A stretch of 38,724 nt of DNA from an uncultured Tenacibaculum sp. (GCA_938041625.1 CALISK010000047.1:1-38724); one strand, 5' to 3'; positions 1 through 9,494 are shown, counted from the first letter of the stretch. Program-made: numbers and translations. Notes: a model not told the origin generated them from the letters alone.

Positions 1-372
1 AATAGAAGATGGGCCTACTAAAGGAATCACTTGTATTCCTTTTTCATGTGCTTGCTTAACCACCATTGCTCCTGGATCTGCAACTCCTGGAACACCTGCT
101 TCAGATAAAATACCAACAGAAACTCCTTCATTACAAACATCAAGGTAATTTCTTGTTTCTAATTCATGTGAATATTTATCAATTGTCATAAAGTTTAATG
201 ACGATTGTGATTTATTTGGCGTTATTTTTTTAATATACCTTCTAGCAGTTTTCTCATTTTCAACAACAAAATAATCTAATTTTTCAATTACTTTTTTCAC
301 TGAAATTGGCATTACTTCTAGTGGTTCTGTATCTCCTAAAGTTGTTGGAATTAAATATAATTTACCTAGCAT
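1..372 (-). CDS. SAM-dependent methyltransferase, RsmI-like (tetrapyrrole methylase fold), partial
   Basis: Only the N-terminal ~124 residues are present; the gene runs off the left edge. The reading frame starts MLGKLYLIPTTLGD and contains SEAGVPGVADPGA, the glycine-rich SAM/substrate-binding segment typical of the TP-methylase superfamily that includes RsmI, the enzyme that 2'-O-methylates C1402 of 16S rRNA. The first strand reads LYLIPTTLGD rather than the usual LYxVPTPIGN, so it may be the divergent Bacteroidetes paralogue instead of the orthologue. The start is placed at the ATG at 372, which overlaps the last 11 nt of the phosphatase gene; an in-frame ATG at 378 (two codons longer) is an alternative. 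The overlap indicates translational coupling to the dnaA-phosphatase operon. Family assignment is firm, exact substrate inferred. Confidence 0.8.
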   Translation of the reverse strand, partial: MLGKLYLIPTTLGDTEPLEVMPISVKKVIEKLDYFVVENEKTARRYIKKITPNKSQSSLNFMTIDKYSHELETRNYLDVCNEGVSVGILSEAGVPGVADPGAMVVKQAHEKGIQVIPLVGPSSI

Positions 373-823
373 TTTCATCAATTTTAGAAGCTATTATCGT
401 ACAAGCATCATTCAACATATTAAATACATTTTTAAAACCATCATCACCTCCATAATAAGGATCTGGAACGTTTAAATTTTGATCGGGAAAAGATTCATTT
501 AAAATCATCTTAACTTTTTGTTTATCAACTTCTTTATTTGAAAGTTTAATTACATCATTGTAATTACTTTCATCCATTGTATAAATTAGGTCAAAATTTT
601 CGAAATCTTCAACCACAAACTTCCTCGATCGTTGTTGTTTAATATCAATATTGTTTTTAAACGCAACTTCTATAGATCTTTTATTAGGTAACTCACCTTC
701 ATGAAAACCTGAAGTTCCTGCAGAATCTATAAATGTACCTTTAAAATTTACTTTAGATTGTAAAATACCTTCGGCAAGTGGTGAACGACATATATTCCCC
801 AAGCAAACCATTAGTATTCTCAT
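362..823 (-). CDS. Low molecular weight protein-tyrosine phosphatase
   Basis: This 153-residue protein has the full LMW-PTP signature. The P-loop CLGNICRS (CX5R) sits at residues 7-14 with nucleophile Cys7 and Arg13, and the general-acid loop DPYYGG lies near the C-terminus. Length matches the family. It is predicted to be a cytoplasmic enzyme hydrolysing phosphotyrosine via a cysteinyl-phosphate intermediate. It lies 15 nt downstream of dnaA on the same strand and overlaps the next methyltransferase gene, so it is probably co-transcribed with dnaA. No tyrosine kinase or capsule export gene lies in the window, so the target is unknown; LMW-PTPs linked to Wzc-type kinases are one possibility, arsenate reductase activity another. 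Confidence 0.92.
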   Translation of the reverse strand: MRILMVCLGNICRSPLAEGILQSKVNFKGTFIDSAGTSGFHEGELPNKRSIEVAFKNNIDIKQQRSRKFVVEDFENFDLIYTMDESNYNDVIKLSNKEVDKQKVKMILNESFPDQNLNVPDPYYGGDDGFKNVFNMLNDACTIIASKIDENAR

Positions 824-838
824 AAAAGTTATTGTTTT

Positions 839-2263
839 TTAAAATGTCAACTTTTTAGTTAAATCGTCAACATACTTTCTAAACTGTTTATCTGTTTCAG
901 TTAAGTTATCTACTGTTTTACAAGCATGCAACACTGTAGCATGATCTCTTTGACCTATTTGACTTCCAATACTAGCTAATGACGATTTTGTCATTCTTTT
1001 AGCAAAATACATTGCTAATTGACGTGCCTGAACTACATGTCTCTTTCTAGTTTTAGACTGTAAAGTAGCAACATCCATATCAAAATATTTAGATACTACT
1101 TTTTGAATATAGTCAATAGATACTTCTTTCTTTGTGTTTTTAACAAACTTATCAACTATTTGCCTAGCTAACTCTAATGTAAATTCTTTTCTATTAAAAG
1201 AAGCTTGTGCTATCATTGATATAACAACTCCTTCTAATTCACGAACATTAGATTTTACATTTTTTGCAATATATTCAACAATTTCTTCAGGCATTTCAAC
1301 TCCATCTCTAAACAATTTGTTTTGTAAAATAGAAATACGTGTTTCGTAATCTGGACTCTGTAATTCAGCAGATAATCCCCATTTAAATCTAGATAAAAGA
1401 CGTTGTTCTATATCTTGCATATCTACAGGAGCTTTATCTGATGTTAGAATCACCTGTTTCCCATTTTGATGTAAATGGTTAAAAATATGAAAGAAAACAT
1501 CTTGAGTTCCTGCCTTACCAGATAAAAACTGAACATCATCAATAATCAATACATCTATCATTTGATAAAAATGAATAAAATCATTTCTTGTATTTGATTT
1601 AACAGAATCTATGAACTGTTGTGTAAACTTTTCAGATGATATATATAAAACTGTTTTATCAGAATATTTATCTTTTATATCAACACCAATAGCGTGTGCT
1701 AAATGTGTTTTCCCTAAACCTACTCCACCATAAATTAACAATGGATTAAAAGAAGTTCCTCCAGGTTTATTTGCTACAGCAATACTTGCTGATCTTGCCA
1801 ACCTATTAGAATCTCCTTCTATAAAATTATCAAAATTATAATTTGGATTTAGCTGTGATTCTATTTTTACCTTTTGTAAACCAGGAATGATAAAAGGATT
1901 TTTTAATTCTCTCTTAGATTCTAGAGGTAATGTTACCCTTTGTGGTTTTAATGGGTTTCTATTAGAACTAGGTATTTTTACAGTTTGAGGGCTGTTACTA
2001 CTATATGTGTTCTCCATTCGAACATCATAAATTAATTTAGCATGCTCACCTAATTCTCTAACCAAAGCAACCCTAAGTAACTTTATATAGTGCTCTTCTA
2101 ACCACTCATAAAAAAACTTACTTGGCACTTGAATTGTTAATGCCTCCCCCGACAATTTCACAGGTTTTATAGGCTCAAACCATGTCTTGTAGGCTTGCGG
2201 TTTTATGTTATCTTCTATAAAAGACAAACAATTTAACCATACTAATTCAGCAGTTTTATTCAT
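839..2263 (-). CDS. dnaA: Chromosomal replication initiator protein DnaA
   Basis: DnaA is the AAA+ ATPase that binds DnaA boxes and opens oriC. All four domains are visible in 474 residues: an N-terminal domain I containing AYKTWFEPIKP, a variable linker to about residue 130, the AAA+ core with Walker A GGVGLGKT near residue 180 and Walker B VLIIDDVQFLSGK, and the C-terminal helix-turn-helix with the DnaA signature GQRDHATVLHACKTV. Length is normal. It is the first gene of a probable dnaA-phosphatase-methyltransferase operon and is divergent from the thioesterase gene. The 158-nt divergent gap holds one consensus DnaA box, suggesting autoregulation. Confidence 0.98.
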   Translation of the reverse strand: MNKTAELVWLNCLSFIEDNIKPQAYKTWFEPIKPVKLSGEALTIQVPSKFFYEWLEEHYIKLLRVALVRELGEHAKLIYDVRMENTYSSNSPQTVKIPSSNRNPLKPQRVTLPLESKRELKNPFIIPGLQKVKIESQLNPNYNFDNFIEGDSNRLARSASIAVANKPGGTSFNPLLIYGGVGLGKTHLAHAIGVDIKDKYSDKTVLYISSEKFTQQFIDSVKSNTRNDFIHFYQMIDVLIIDDVQFLSGKAGTQDVFFHIFNHLHQNGKQVILTSDKAPVDMQDIEQRLLSRFKWGLSAELQSPDYETRISILQNKLFRDGVEMPEEIVEYIAKNVKSNVRELEGVVISMIAQASFNRKEFTLELARQIVDKFVKNTKKEVSIDYIQKVVSKYFDMDVATLQSKTRKRHVVQARQLAMYFAKRMTKSSLASIGSQIGQRDHATVLHACKTVDNLTETDKQFRKYVDDLTKKLTF

Positions 2264-2352
2264 TTAAGTTTTTCAGAAAAATTATAGTTTTTTTTACGGT
2301 TATCTCATAAAAAAAACAGTGTTAAATACCCTTTACTACGGACGGACAAAAA

Positions 2353-2361
2353 TGTGAATAA
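2353..2361 (-). promoter_or_regulatory. Single consensus DnaA box upstream of dnaA
   Basis: The minus strand reads TTATTCACA, an exact match to TTATNCACA. It lies about 90 nt upstream of the dnaA start in the divergent gap to the thioesterase gene. One box is typical of dnaA autoregulation; no cluster of boxes was seen in this gap, so it alone does not define oriC. Confidence 0.55.
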
Positions 2362-2421
2362 AATTCAGTAAAAAAAAACCAAATTGGTATTGATTATTAT
2401 TTATTTTTTACGTAAGATTAA

Positions 2422-2847
2422 ATGAAATTAAAAAATTTAATCTTGATTAAACATTATTCAACTATTAGAGTTCGATATGCCGAAACTGACCAGATGGGGG
2501 TCGTATATCACGGAAATTATGCGCAATATCTTGAAATTGGTCGTACAGAATGGTTACGTTCTTTGGGGGTCACTTACAAAAGTATGGAAAAAACTGGAAT
2601 TATGTTACCAGTTATTTCATTAAATTGTAATTTTAAGAAATCAGCCCTCTATGATGATCAATTAACGATCACCACTTTTTTAAAAAAAACACCTAATGTT
2701 AAAATTGAATTTGATTATGAAATAAAAAATCAACACGATGAACTAATTTGTACCGGAAGTACAGTTTTAGCTTTTATGAATAGTGATTCAAAAAAACCTA
2801 TTCGATGTCCTGAGTTTCTTCTAAAAAAATTAATTAAAGAAATTTAA
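2422..2847 (+). CDS. YbgC/FadM-like acyl-CoA thioesterase (hotdog fold)
   Basis: The 141-residue protein carries the 4-hydroxybenzoyl-CoA thioesterase/YbgC signature RVRYAETDQMGVVYHGNYAQY. The Asp of TDQMG corresponds to the catalytic Asp of this family, and YLEIGRTEWLR is the conserved central helix. It is expected to hydrolyse short- to medium-chain acyl-CoA or acyl-ACP in the cytoplasm; the physiological substrate cannot be read from sequence. The first residues (MKLKNLILIKHYST) may include an N-terminal over-extension: an in-frame TTG at 2443 would start at IKHYST, closer to the usual family length. It stands alone, divergent from dnaA. Confidence 0.88.
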   Translation: MKLKNLILIKHYSTIRVRYAETDQMGVVYHGNYAQYLEIGRTEWLRSLGVTYKSMEKTGIMLPVISLNCNFKKSALYDDQLTITTFLKKTPNVKIEFDYEIKNQHDELICTGSTVLAFMNSDSKKPIRCPEFLLKKLIKEI

Positions 2848-2977
2848 AATAATCTTATTATTATCATTTATTGTTCCTATTTTTATGGCAAGACTATCTT
2901 CATTTTTTTTTGAACAACTCAAAAAATAAAGATTATCTATAAAGGAAATATTAAGTAAAAAAATCTAACAATTCAAA

Positions 2978-3550
2978 ATGAAAATATATACTAAAACTGG
3001 TGATAAAGGAACAACAGCTCTCTTTGGAGGAACTAGAGTACCTAAATATCATTTACGTATAGAAAGTTATGGAACTGTAGATGAATTAAATTCTTACATT
3101 GGTTTAATTAGAGATCAAGAGGTTGATGATAAGACTAAAGAGAATTTAATAAAAATACAAAATGAGTTATTTACTTTAGGAGCTATGTTAGCAACTCCAC
3201 AAGAAAAAGAAACTCTAAAAAACGGGAAAGAAAGATTAAACATTCCAAAGATAGATTCTGAATATATAAAATATTTAGAAGATGAAATGGATCGTATTAA
3301 TTCTTTACTACCAGCAATGAGTCATTTTATTTTACCTGGCGGACACACAACTGTGTCATTTTGTCACGTAGCTCGTTGCGTATGTAGAAGAGCTGAACGC
3401 TTATGTGCTGCTTTAAATGACGAAGAAGGCATAAACGAAAATATTTTAGTGTATTTAAACCGACTTTCTGACTACCTTTTTGTGTTGGCACGAAAGTTGA
3501 CTAAAGACTTACAAGCAAACGAGGTAAAATGGATACCTAAAAAGCTTTAA
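2978..3550 (+). CDS. PduO-type ATP:cob(I)alamin adenosyltransferase
   Basis: This 190-residue protein begins MKIYTKTGDKGTTALFGG, the ATP-binding N-terminal motif of PduO/MMAB-type adenosyltransferases, and continues with the conserved YGTVDELNSYIG helix. The C-terminal segment VCRRAERLCA and YLNRLSDYLFVLAR are also family hallmarks. It transfers the adenosyl group of ATP to cob(I)alamin to form coenzyme B12, for example for methylmalonyl-CoA mutase or class II ribonucleotide reductase. No other cobalamin gene lies nearby, so its role here is probably assimilation or repair of scavenged corrinoid. The assignment to the family is firm. Confidence 0.95.
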   Translation: MKIYTKTGDKGTTALFGGTRVPKYHLRIESYGTVDELNSYIGLIRDQEVDDKTKENLIKIQNELFTLGAMLATPQEKETLKNGKERLNIPKIDSEYIKYLEDEMDRINSLLPAMSHFILPGGHTTVSFCHVARCVCRRAERLCAALNDEEGINENILVYLNRLSDYLFVLARKLTKDLQANEVKWIPKKL

Positions 3551-3593
3551 TTAAGTTCTTTTTTTTATTATTTACACATTTTTATAAAAAAAC

Positions 3594-3623
3594 TTGACTT
3601 TTAAAGTTTAAATTTTATTTTTG
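3594..3623 (+). promoter_or_regulatory. Bacteroidetes-type promoter of the DUF2795 gene
   Basis: A -33 TTG (3594-3596) is followed by exactly 19 nt and then TATTTTTG (3616-3623), matching the flavobacterial consensus TTG-N17-23-TAnnTTTG. The start codon is at 3649, giving a leader of roughly 15-20 nt. Confidence 0.72.
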
Positions 3624-3648
3624 CAAAAAACAAAAAACAGATTTAGAA

Positions 3649-3870
3649 ATGTATTGGACACTTGAATTAGCATCATATTTAGCAGATGCACCATGGCCTG
3701 CAACTAAAGACGAATTAATAGATTATGGAATTCGTACTGGTTCTCCTCTAGAAGTAGTAGAAAACCTACAGGATATTGAAGACGAAGGAGAAATTTATGA
3801 TTCTATCATTGAAATATGGCCAGATTACCCAACCGAAGAGGATTATCTTTGGAACGAAGATGAATATTAA
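3649..3870 (+). CDS. DUF2795 family small acidic protein
   Basis: The 73-residue product is strongly acidic, especially its last 20 residues (DYPTEEDYLWNEDEY). It begins MYWTLELASYLADAPWPATKDELIDYGIRTG, the pattern of the DUF2795 family of small proteins that are widespread next to secA in Bacteroidetes. Biochemical function is unknown. It has its own strong consensus promoter and a rho-independent terminator right behind it, so it is expressed as a short separate transcript rather than as part of the secA unit. The ATG start is supported by the promoter spacing. Family naming is from memory of the pattern. Confidence 0.82.
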   Translation: MYWTLELASYLADAPWPATKDELIDYGIRTGSPLEVVENLQDIEDEGEIYDSIIEIWPDYPTEEDYLWNEDEY

Positions 3871-3890
3871 ATAAAATAATATAAATTAAA

Positions 3891-3919
3891 AGTCTCTTCA
3901 ATCAAGAGGCTTTTTTTTT
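3891..3919 (+). terminator. Rho-independent terminator after the DUF2795 gene
   Basis: AGTCTCTT (3891-3898) pairs with AAGAGGCT (3904-3911), with one G-T wobble, around a 5-nt loop, followed immediately by a run of T. Confidence 0.85.
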
Positions 3920-3987
3920 GCTTACTTTTAAGCATTATATAACTAACTGTAAACTAAGGTTTTACTTTAGATTAAAACGTATACAAA

Positions 3988-6900
3988 ATGAGCATTTTAA
4001 ACTCAATTATAAAATTATTTATAGGAGAAAAAAAAGAAACAGATTTAAAATTATTAAGACCTATTATTGATAAAGTTAAATCTTTTGAAGATCAAATTTC
4101 TAACTTAACTCATAACGAACTTAGAGCTAAAACTGCTGAGTTTAAGCTAAAAATTAAGGAAGCTACGAAAGAGTTCGAAACTCAGATAGATGATTTAGAG
4201 AAAGAAGTAAAAACTGCTGATATTGATAGTCAGGAAGAAATATATGCTAAAATTGATAAGCTAAAAGATGATGCCTATAATGCTTCTGAAAAAATACTAG
4301 AAGAAATTATGCCAGAAGCGTTTGCTGTTGTTAAAGAAACTGCTAAACGTTTTACTACTAATGACGAAATTGAAGTTACTGCAACTCCTTTTGATAGAGA
4401 ACTTTCTGCAACTAGAGATCACATTACTTTAGAAGATGATAAAGCTTTTTGGGCTAATTCTTGGGATGCTTCTGGAAAAGAAGTTACTTGGGATATGATA
4501 CATTATGATGTGCAATTGATTGGAGGGTCTGTATTACATCAAGGTAACATTGCAGAAATGATGACAGGTGAAGGTAAAACTTTGGTTTCTACACTTCCAG
4601 TATATCTAAATTCTTTATCAGGTAAAGGTGTACATGTTGTAACCGTAAATGATTATTTAGCAAAACGTGACCGTGCATGGATGGCTCCTATTTTTGAGTT
4701 TCATGGTTTATCTACCGATTGTATCGATTTTCATCAACCAAACTCTGAAGCTAGAAGAAAAGCATATAATGCTGATATTACTTACGGAACAAATAACGAA
4801 TTTGGTTTCGATTATTTACGTGATAATATGGCTTCATCTAAAGAAGATTTAGTACAACGTGCTCCTAATTATGCTATTATAGATGAAGTAGATTCTGTAT
4901 TAGTAGATGATGCTCGTACTCCTTTAATTATATCTGGACCAGTACCTCAAGGTGATAGACATGAATTCAATGAATTACGTCCTTTAGTTTCAGATATCGT
5001 AAATCTACAAAGTAAATATTTAGTAGGTGTTTTAGCTGAAGCTAAAAAATTAATAAGTGGTGGAGATTCTAAAGATGGTGGTTTTTTATTGCTTCGTGTA
5101 TATAGAGGATTACCTAAAAACAAAGCACTTATTAAGTTTTTATCTCAAGAAGGGGTAAAACAAATCTTGCAAAAAACAGAAAACTTTTATATGCAAGATA
5201 ATAATAAACTAATGCCAGAAGTAGATGCTGAGTTATGGTTTACTATTGAAGAAAAAAACAATCAAATTAATTTAACAGATAAAGGTGTTAACCATTTATC
5301 TGAAAAAACTCAAAATAATACATTTTTTGTTTTACCAGATATTAGTATAAAGATTGCTGAAATTGAGGAAGCTGAAACAACTCCTGAAGAAAAAGCGACC
5401 CTAAAAGAAGATTTATATCGTGATTTTAGTATTAAAAGCGAAAGAATTCATACTATGAATCAGCTTTTAAAAGCATATACTGTATTTGAAAAAGATGTAG
5501 AATATGTTGTTGTTGATAATAAAGTAATGATTGTTGACGAACAAACTGGTCGTATTATGGATGGTCGTCGTTATTCTGACGGATTGCACCAAGCTATTGA
5601 AGCAAAAGAAAATGTTAAGATCGAAGATGCGACTCAAACATTTGCTACAGTAACTTTACAAAATTACTTTAGAATGTACCGAAAATTGTCTGGTATGACT
5701 GGTACTGCTATTACAGAAGCTGGAGAATTTCTTGAAATTTATAAGTTAGATGTAGTAGAAATACCTACCAATAGGCCTATCGCTCGTGATGATAAAGATG
5801 ATATGTTGTATAAGACAACACGGGAAAAGTATAATGCTGTAATTGAGGAAATAGTAAAACTAGTAAATGATGGTAGACCTGTATTAGTAGGTACTACTTC
5901 TGTAGAAATTTCTGAATTATTAGGTAGAATGCTTAAAATGCGTAAAATATCTCACAATATATTAAACGCAAAATTACACAAGAGAGAAGCAGATGTTGTT
6001 GCTGAAGCTGGACAACCAGGTCAAGTAACTATTGCTACGAACATGGCTGGTCGTGGTACAGATATTAAGCTTACTGCCGAAGTAAAAGCTGCTGGCGGAT
6101 TAGCAATTATTGGTACAGAAAGACATGATTCTCGTCGTGTGGATAGACAATTACGTGGTCGTGCTGGACGTCAAGGTGATGTTGGTTCTTCTCAATTCTA
6201 TGTTTCTTTAGATGATAATCTAATGCGTTTATTTGGTTCTGATAGAATTGCCAAAATGATGGATAGATTAGGGCTTAAAGATGGTGAAGTTATTCAAGAT
6301 AGGTTAATTACAAGAACCATTGAAAGAGCACAAAAAAAGGTTGAAGAAAATAACTTTGGTATTCGTAAACGTTTATTAGAGTATGATGATATTATGAATG
6401 CGCAACGTGAGTTTGTTTACAAACGTCGTCGTCATGCATTAGATGGTAAGCGATTACAAATCGATATTGCTAATATGATTTATGATACTTGCGATGTGGT
6501 AATTAAACAAAACAAGTTAAATAAAGATTTTCAAAATTTTGAATTTGAATTAATTCGATTCTCTTCTATGACGTCTCCTTTTACAGAGGAAGATTTTAAT
6601 ACTAAAGATGAACAAGAATTAATTGATGAGCTTTATAAAATTGTTTCTGCCCATTATAAAAATGATTCTGAAAGAAATGCTGTACAAGCATACCCTGTTA
6701 TAAAAGGTGTTTTTGAAAATGAAGGAGATCGTTATGAACGTATTGTAGTTCCTTTTACAGATGGTACAAAAACGATTCGTGTAGTTACTAATTTAAAAGA
6801 AGCTTATGATAGTGAAGGAAAATCATTAGTAAATGATTTTGAAAAAAATATCACTTTAGCAATTATAGATGAAAACTGGAAAGATCATCTACGTAAAATG

Positions 6901-7338
6901 GATGAGTTAAAACAAACTGTTCAAAATGCTACTTACGAACAAAAAGATCCTTTATTAGTATATAAATTTGAAGCATTCGAACTTTTTCAAGAAACTATAG
7001 ATAAAGTAAATAAAGAAGTTTTATCTTTCTTATTCAAAGGTAAATTACCTACTGAAGATGAGTCTCAAATTTCTGAAGCTAGAGAACAAAAGAGAGAAAA
7101 ATTAGATTTAAGAAAGGATGAAGCTCAAAATTCTACGCAACAAGCTTTTAATAATGCTCGTGAACAAGAAACTCAAGAACAACAAGTTGTAGAAACTATT
7201 GTAAGAGATCAACCTAAAATAGGTCGTAACGAAAGAGTCACTATTAAAAATGTAATGTCTGGTGAAGAAAAAATTGTAAAATACAAGCAAGCAATACCTC
7301 TTTTAGAGCAAGGTTCTTGGGTTTTATATAATAAATAA
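3988..7338 (+). CDS. secA: Preprotein translocase ATPase SecA
   Basis: SecA drives post-translational protein export through SecYEG. Walker A MTGEGKT sits near residue 191, the DEAD-box motif and surrounding [20 protein letters not shown] near 300, [11 protein letters not shown] near 690, and the arginine-rich [11 protein letters not shown] helicase motif soon after. The protein is 1116 residues against 901 in E. coli. Extra sequence is visible as a charged coiled insertion at about residues 45-100, a second segment just before the QLIGG motif, and a long insertion after ISGP (about 325-460). The C-terminus ends in a polar Gln/Glu-rich stretch and GSWVLYNK with no cysteine zinc-binding motif, so SecB/phospholipid contact through a C-terminal zinc domain is not expected. 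The gene is followed by its own terminator. Confidence 0.98.
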   Translation: MSILNSIIKLFIGEKKETDLKLLRPIIDKVKSFEDQISNLTHNELRAKTAEFKLKIKEATKEFETQIDDLEKEVKTADIDSQEEIYAKIDKLKDDAYNASEKILEEIMPEAFAVVKETAKRFTTNDEIEVTATPFDRELSATRDHITLEDDKAFWANSWDASGKEVTWDMIHYDVQLIGGSVLHQGNIAEMMTGEGKTLVSTLPVYLNSLSGKGVHVVTVNDYLAKRDRAWMAPIFEFHGLSTDCIDFHQPNSEARRKAYNADITYGTNNEFGFDYLRDNMASSKEDLVQRAPNYAIIDEVDSVLVDDARTPLIISGPVPQGDRHEFNELRPLVSDIVNLQSKYLVGVLAEAKKLISGGDSKDGGFLLLRVYRGLPKNKALIKFLSQEGVKQILQKTENFYMQDNNKLMPEVDAELWFTIEEKNNQINLTDKGVNHLSEKTQNNTFFVLPDISIKIAEIEEAETTPEEKATLKEDLYRDFSIKSERIHTMNQLLKAYTVFEKDVEYVVVDNKVMIVDEQTGRIMDGRRYSDGLHQAIEAKENVKIEDATQTFATVTLQNYFRMYRKLSGMTGTAITEAGEFLEIYKLDVVEIPTNRPIARDDKDDMLYKTTREKYNAVIEEIVKLVNDGRPVLVGTTSVEISELLGRMLKMRKISHNILNAKLHKREADVVAEAGQPGQVTIATNMAGRGTDIKLTAEVKAAGGLAIIGTERHDSRRVDRQLRGRAGRQGDVGSSQFYVSLDDNLMRLFGSDRIAKMMDRLGLKDGEVIQDRLITRTIERAQKKVEENNFGIRKRLLEYDDIMNAQREFVYKRRRHALDGKRLQIDIANMIYDTCDVVIKQNKLNKDFQNFEFELIRFSSMTSPFTEEDFNTKDEQELIDELYKIVSAHYKNDSERNAVQAYPVIKGVFENEGDRYERIVVPFTDGTKTIRVVTNLKEAYDSEGKSLVNDFEKNITLAIIDENWKDHLRKMDELKQTVQNATYEQKDPLLVYKFEAFELFQETIDKVNKEVLSFLFKGKLPTEDESQISEAREQKREKLDLRKDEAQNSTQQAFNNAREQETQEQQVVETIVRDQPKIGRNERVTIKNVMSGEEKIVKYKQAIPLLEQGSWVLYNK

Positions 7339-7362
7339 AAAGCTTCAAACAACATAAAATAA

Positions 7363-7393
7363 AAAACTCGGAAATCACTTTCCGAGTTTTTTT
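7363..7393 (+). terminator. Rho-independent terminator after secA
   Basis: AAAACTCGGAAA (7363-7374) and TTTCCGAGTTTT (7379-7390) form a perfect 12-bp stem with a 4-nt loop, running into a T tract. Confidence 0.9.
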
Positions 7394-7554
7394 ATTTACA
7401 AAAATTTTACAATTCTTAGTTAAAATTCAACTTACGCTAACAATCTATTAATTTTTCATTTACTAAAAAGCTGAAGTTAAAAGGTAATTTAGTACAAACT
7501 ATAGAAATCTTTAATATACTCTATAATGAAAGATTATTAGATTAGACACTAGGA

Positions 7555-8433
7555 ATGAAAAAAAGTAAAAGACGTAAACTTGATATTGTAGTAATATCTG
7601 ATGTTCACTTAGGTACTTTTGGTTGCAGAGCAACTGAGTTACATAATTATCTAAAAACTATCAATCCTAAAACACTTATACTAAATGGAGATATTATAGA
7701 TATTTGGCAATTTAACAAAAGATATTTTCCTAAATCACACATGAAGGTAATTAAGCAATTAATGTCTTTTATTACTTCAAATACTAAAGTATATTATGTA
7801 ACAGGAAATCATGACGAAACTCTAAGGCGCTTTAAAGGTTTTAGATTAGGGAGCTTTGAAATTGTTAATAAAGTAGTTTTAGATATAGATGGTAAAAAAG
7901 GATGGTTTTTTCATGGTGATGTTTTTGATGTTACTATGCAACACTCAAAATGGCTAGCTAAATTAGGTGGTGTAGGTTATGATTCTTTAATAATGTTAAA
8001 TACTGCTGTTAATTGGATTAGCGAAAGACTAGGTTACAATAGATTATCTTTTAGTAAAAGAATTAAAAATAGCGTTAAAAGTGCTCTAAAATTCATTAAC
8101 AATTTTGAAATAACAGCTGCAGAGATTGCTATTGATAGTAATTATCAATATGTTGTTTGTGGACATATTCATCAACCAGAAATGAAAGTTATAGAAAATG
8201 AAAAAGGGAAAACAATGTATTTAAATTCTGGAGATTGGATTGAAAATTTAACTGCTTTAGAATACAATGAAAAAGAATGGAAAATATATGAGTATGAAAA
8301 AGACGAATTAGCAAAGAAAATACCTAACGACATAACCATAAATGATCCTGAATCTATAAAAGCTTCACAAAGTAACAGTCAACTTTTTAACGATTTATTA
8401 CAAGAATTTAACATCCAAAAGTCTTCCAAATAA
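7555..8433 (+). CDS. LpxH-like metallophosphoesterase (UDP-2,3-diacylglucosamine diphosphatase family)
   Basis: Calcineurin-like phosphoesterase motifs occur in order: SDVHLG at about residue 15, NGDIIDIW near 45, GNHDE near 80, FHGDVFD near 120, and CGHIHQPE near 200 followed by YLNSGDW. These supply the metal ligands of the LpxH/UDP-diacylglucosamine pyrophosphatase subgroup. The protein is 292 residues, longer than E. coli LpxH (240), with a charged C-terminal tail from about residue 250. It ends 2 nt before the glycosyltransferase start, so the two are almost certainly one operon and may act on the same envelope lipid precursor. Whether it is the lipid A LpxH or a paralogue cannot be decided here. 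Confidence 0.85.
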   Translation: MKKSKRRKLDIVVISDVHLGTFGCRATELHNYLKTINPKTLILNGDIIDIWQFNKRYFPKSHMKVIKQLMSFITSNTKVYYVTGNHDETLRRFKGFRLGSFEIVNKVVLDIDGKKGWFFHGDVFDVTMQHSKWLAKLGGVGYDSLIMLNTAVNWISERLGYNRLSFSKRIKNSVKSALKFINNFEITAAEIAIDSNYQYVVCGHIHQPEMKVIENEKGKTMYLNSGDWIENLTALEYNEKEWKIYEYEKDELAKKIPNDITINDPESIKASQSNSQLFNDLLQEFNIQKSSK

Positions 8434-8435
8434 TT

Positions 8436-9452
8436 ATGAAAATTTTATACGCTATTCAAGGTACTGGTAATGGGCATGCAAGCAGAGCTTTAGAAATTGT
8501 TCCTTATTTACAAAAACGCGCAGAAGTAGATATATTAATAAGCGGCTATCAATGTGAGCTACAATTTCCTTTTGATATCAAATATAAATTAAATGGGTTA
8601 AGTTTTATTTTTGGTAAAAAAGGTGGAATAGATTTATGGGAAACATTAAGAAAATCTAAATTTAATCGTCTTTGGAAAGAAATTAAAACAGTACCTGTAC
8701 AAGAGTATGATTTAATAATTAACGATTTTGAACCTGTAACTGCTTGGGCATGTAAATTAAGAAATGTGCCTATAATATCATTAAGCCATCAAAACGCTGT
8801 TGCTGATGAAAATGCTCCCAAATACGGAAGTTTTAAATTTGAAAAGTTAATTCTTAAATATTATGCTCCTGCCAAAAACAAATTTGGTTTTCATTTTAAA
8901 ACTTATTCTTCTGCTACATTTCTTCCTATAATACGTAAAGAAATTCGTTATAAAAACACGATTAATAAAGGTCATTATACAGTATACTTACCCGCTTATG
9001 GTGATAAAAAATTAATAAAGATATTATCTCGATTTAAAACTGTTAAATGGCAAGTATTTTCTAAACACACCAATCAATTCCAATTACATAATAATATAAC
9101 TATTCATCCTATTAATGGAAAGGAGTTTATAAAAAGTATAGCTTCTTCTAGTGGAGTTTTATGTGGTGCTGGGTTTGAAACTCCCGCCGAAGCTTTATAT
9201 TTAAAAAAGAAACTGATGGTTATTCCTATGAAAAATCAATATGAACAACAATGTAATGCTTTAGCTTTAAAAGAAATGGGGGTACCTGTTTTAAAAAAAT
9301 TGAATAAAAAACAAATCCCTAAAATCGACAAATGGTTAAAATCAACCTCAATTATAGACGTTAATTATCCAGATGTAACTGAAGATATTCTAGACGCAAT
9401 AACATTACCTTATTACAATGATACATTAATACCAGAGATCACTACTGTTTAA
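8436..9452 (+). CDS. Glycosyltransferase, MurG/UGT-like GT-B family
   Basis: The 338-residue protein starts MKILYAIQGTGNGHASRA, the glycine-rich N-terminal Rossmann motif of GT-B enzymes such as MurG and the COG1819 UDP-glucosyltransferases. A C-terminal donor-binding motif CGAGFETPAEAL is followed by KKLMVIPMKNQYEQQCNA, where the Glu and Gln positions contact the nucleotide sugar in relatives. No signal peptide or transmembrane segment is seen, so it probably works at the inner face of the membrane. Coupling to the LpxH-like phosphoesterase points to glycolipid or lipopolysaccharide-type synthesis. Sugar and acceptor are unknown. Confidence 0.82.
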   Translation: MKILYAIQGTGNGHASRALEIVPYLQKRAEVDILISGYQCELQFPFDIKYKLNGLSFIFGKKGGIDLWETLRKSKFNRLWKEIKTVPVQEYDLIINDFEPVTAWACKLRNVPIISLSHQNAVADENAPKYGSFKFEKLILKYYAPAKNKFGFHFKTYSSATFLPIIRKEIRYKNTINKGHYTVYLPAYGDKKLIKILSRFKTVKWQVFSKHTNQFQLHNNITIHPINGKEFIKSIASSSGVLCGAGFETPAEALYLKKKLMVIPMKNQYEQQCNALALKEMGVPVLKKLNKKQIPKIDKWLKSTSIIDVNYPDVTEDILDAITLPYYNDTLIPEITTV

Positions 9453-9494
9453 ATAAATTATACATAAACAATACTTATCTATTTAGGTTTTTAA

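Noticed and set aside
2264-2421. Full chromosomal origin in the dnaA upstream gap
   Set aside because: Only one consensus DnaA box is present, the gap is 158 nt, and no clear unwinding element plus box cluster is visible; genome-wide skew would be needed.
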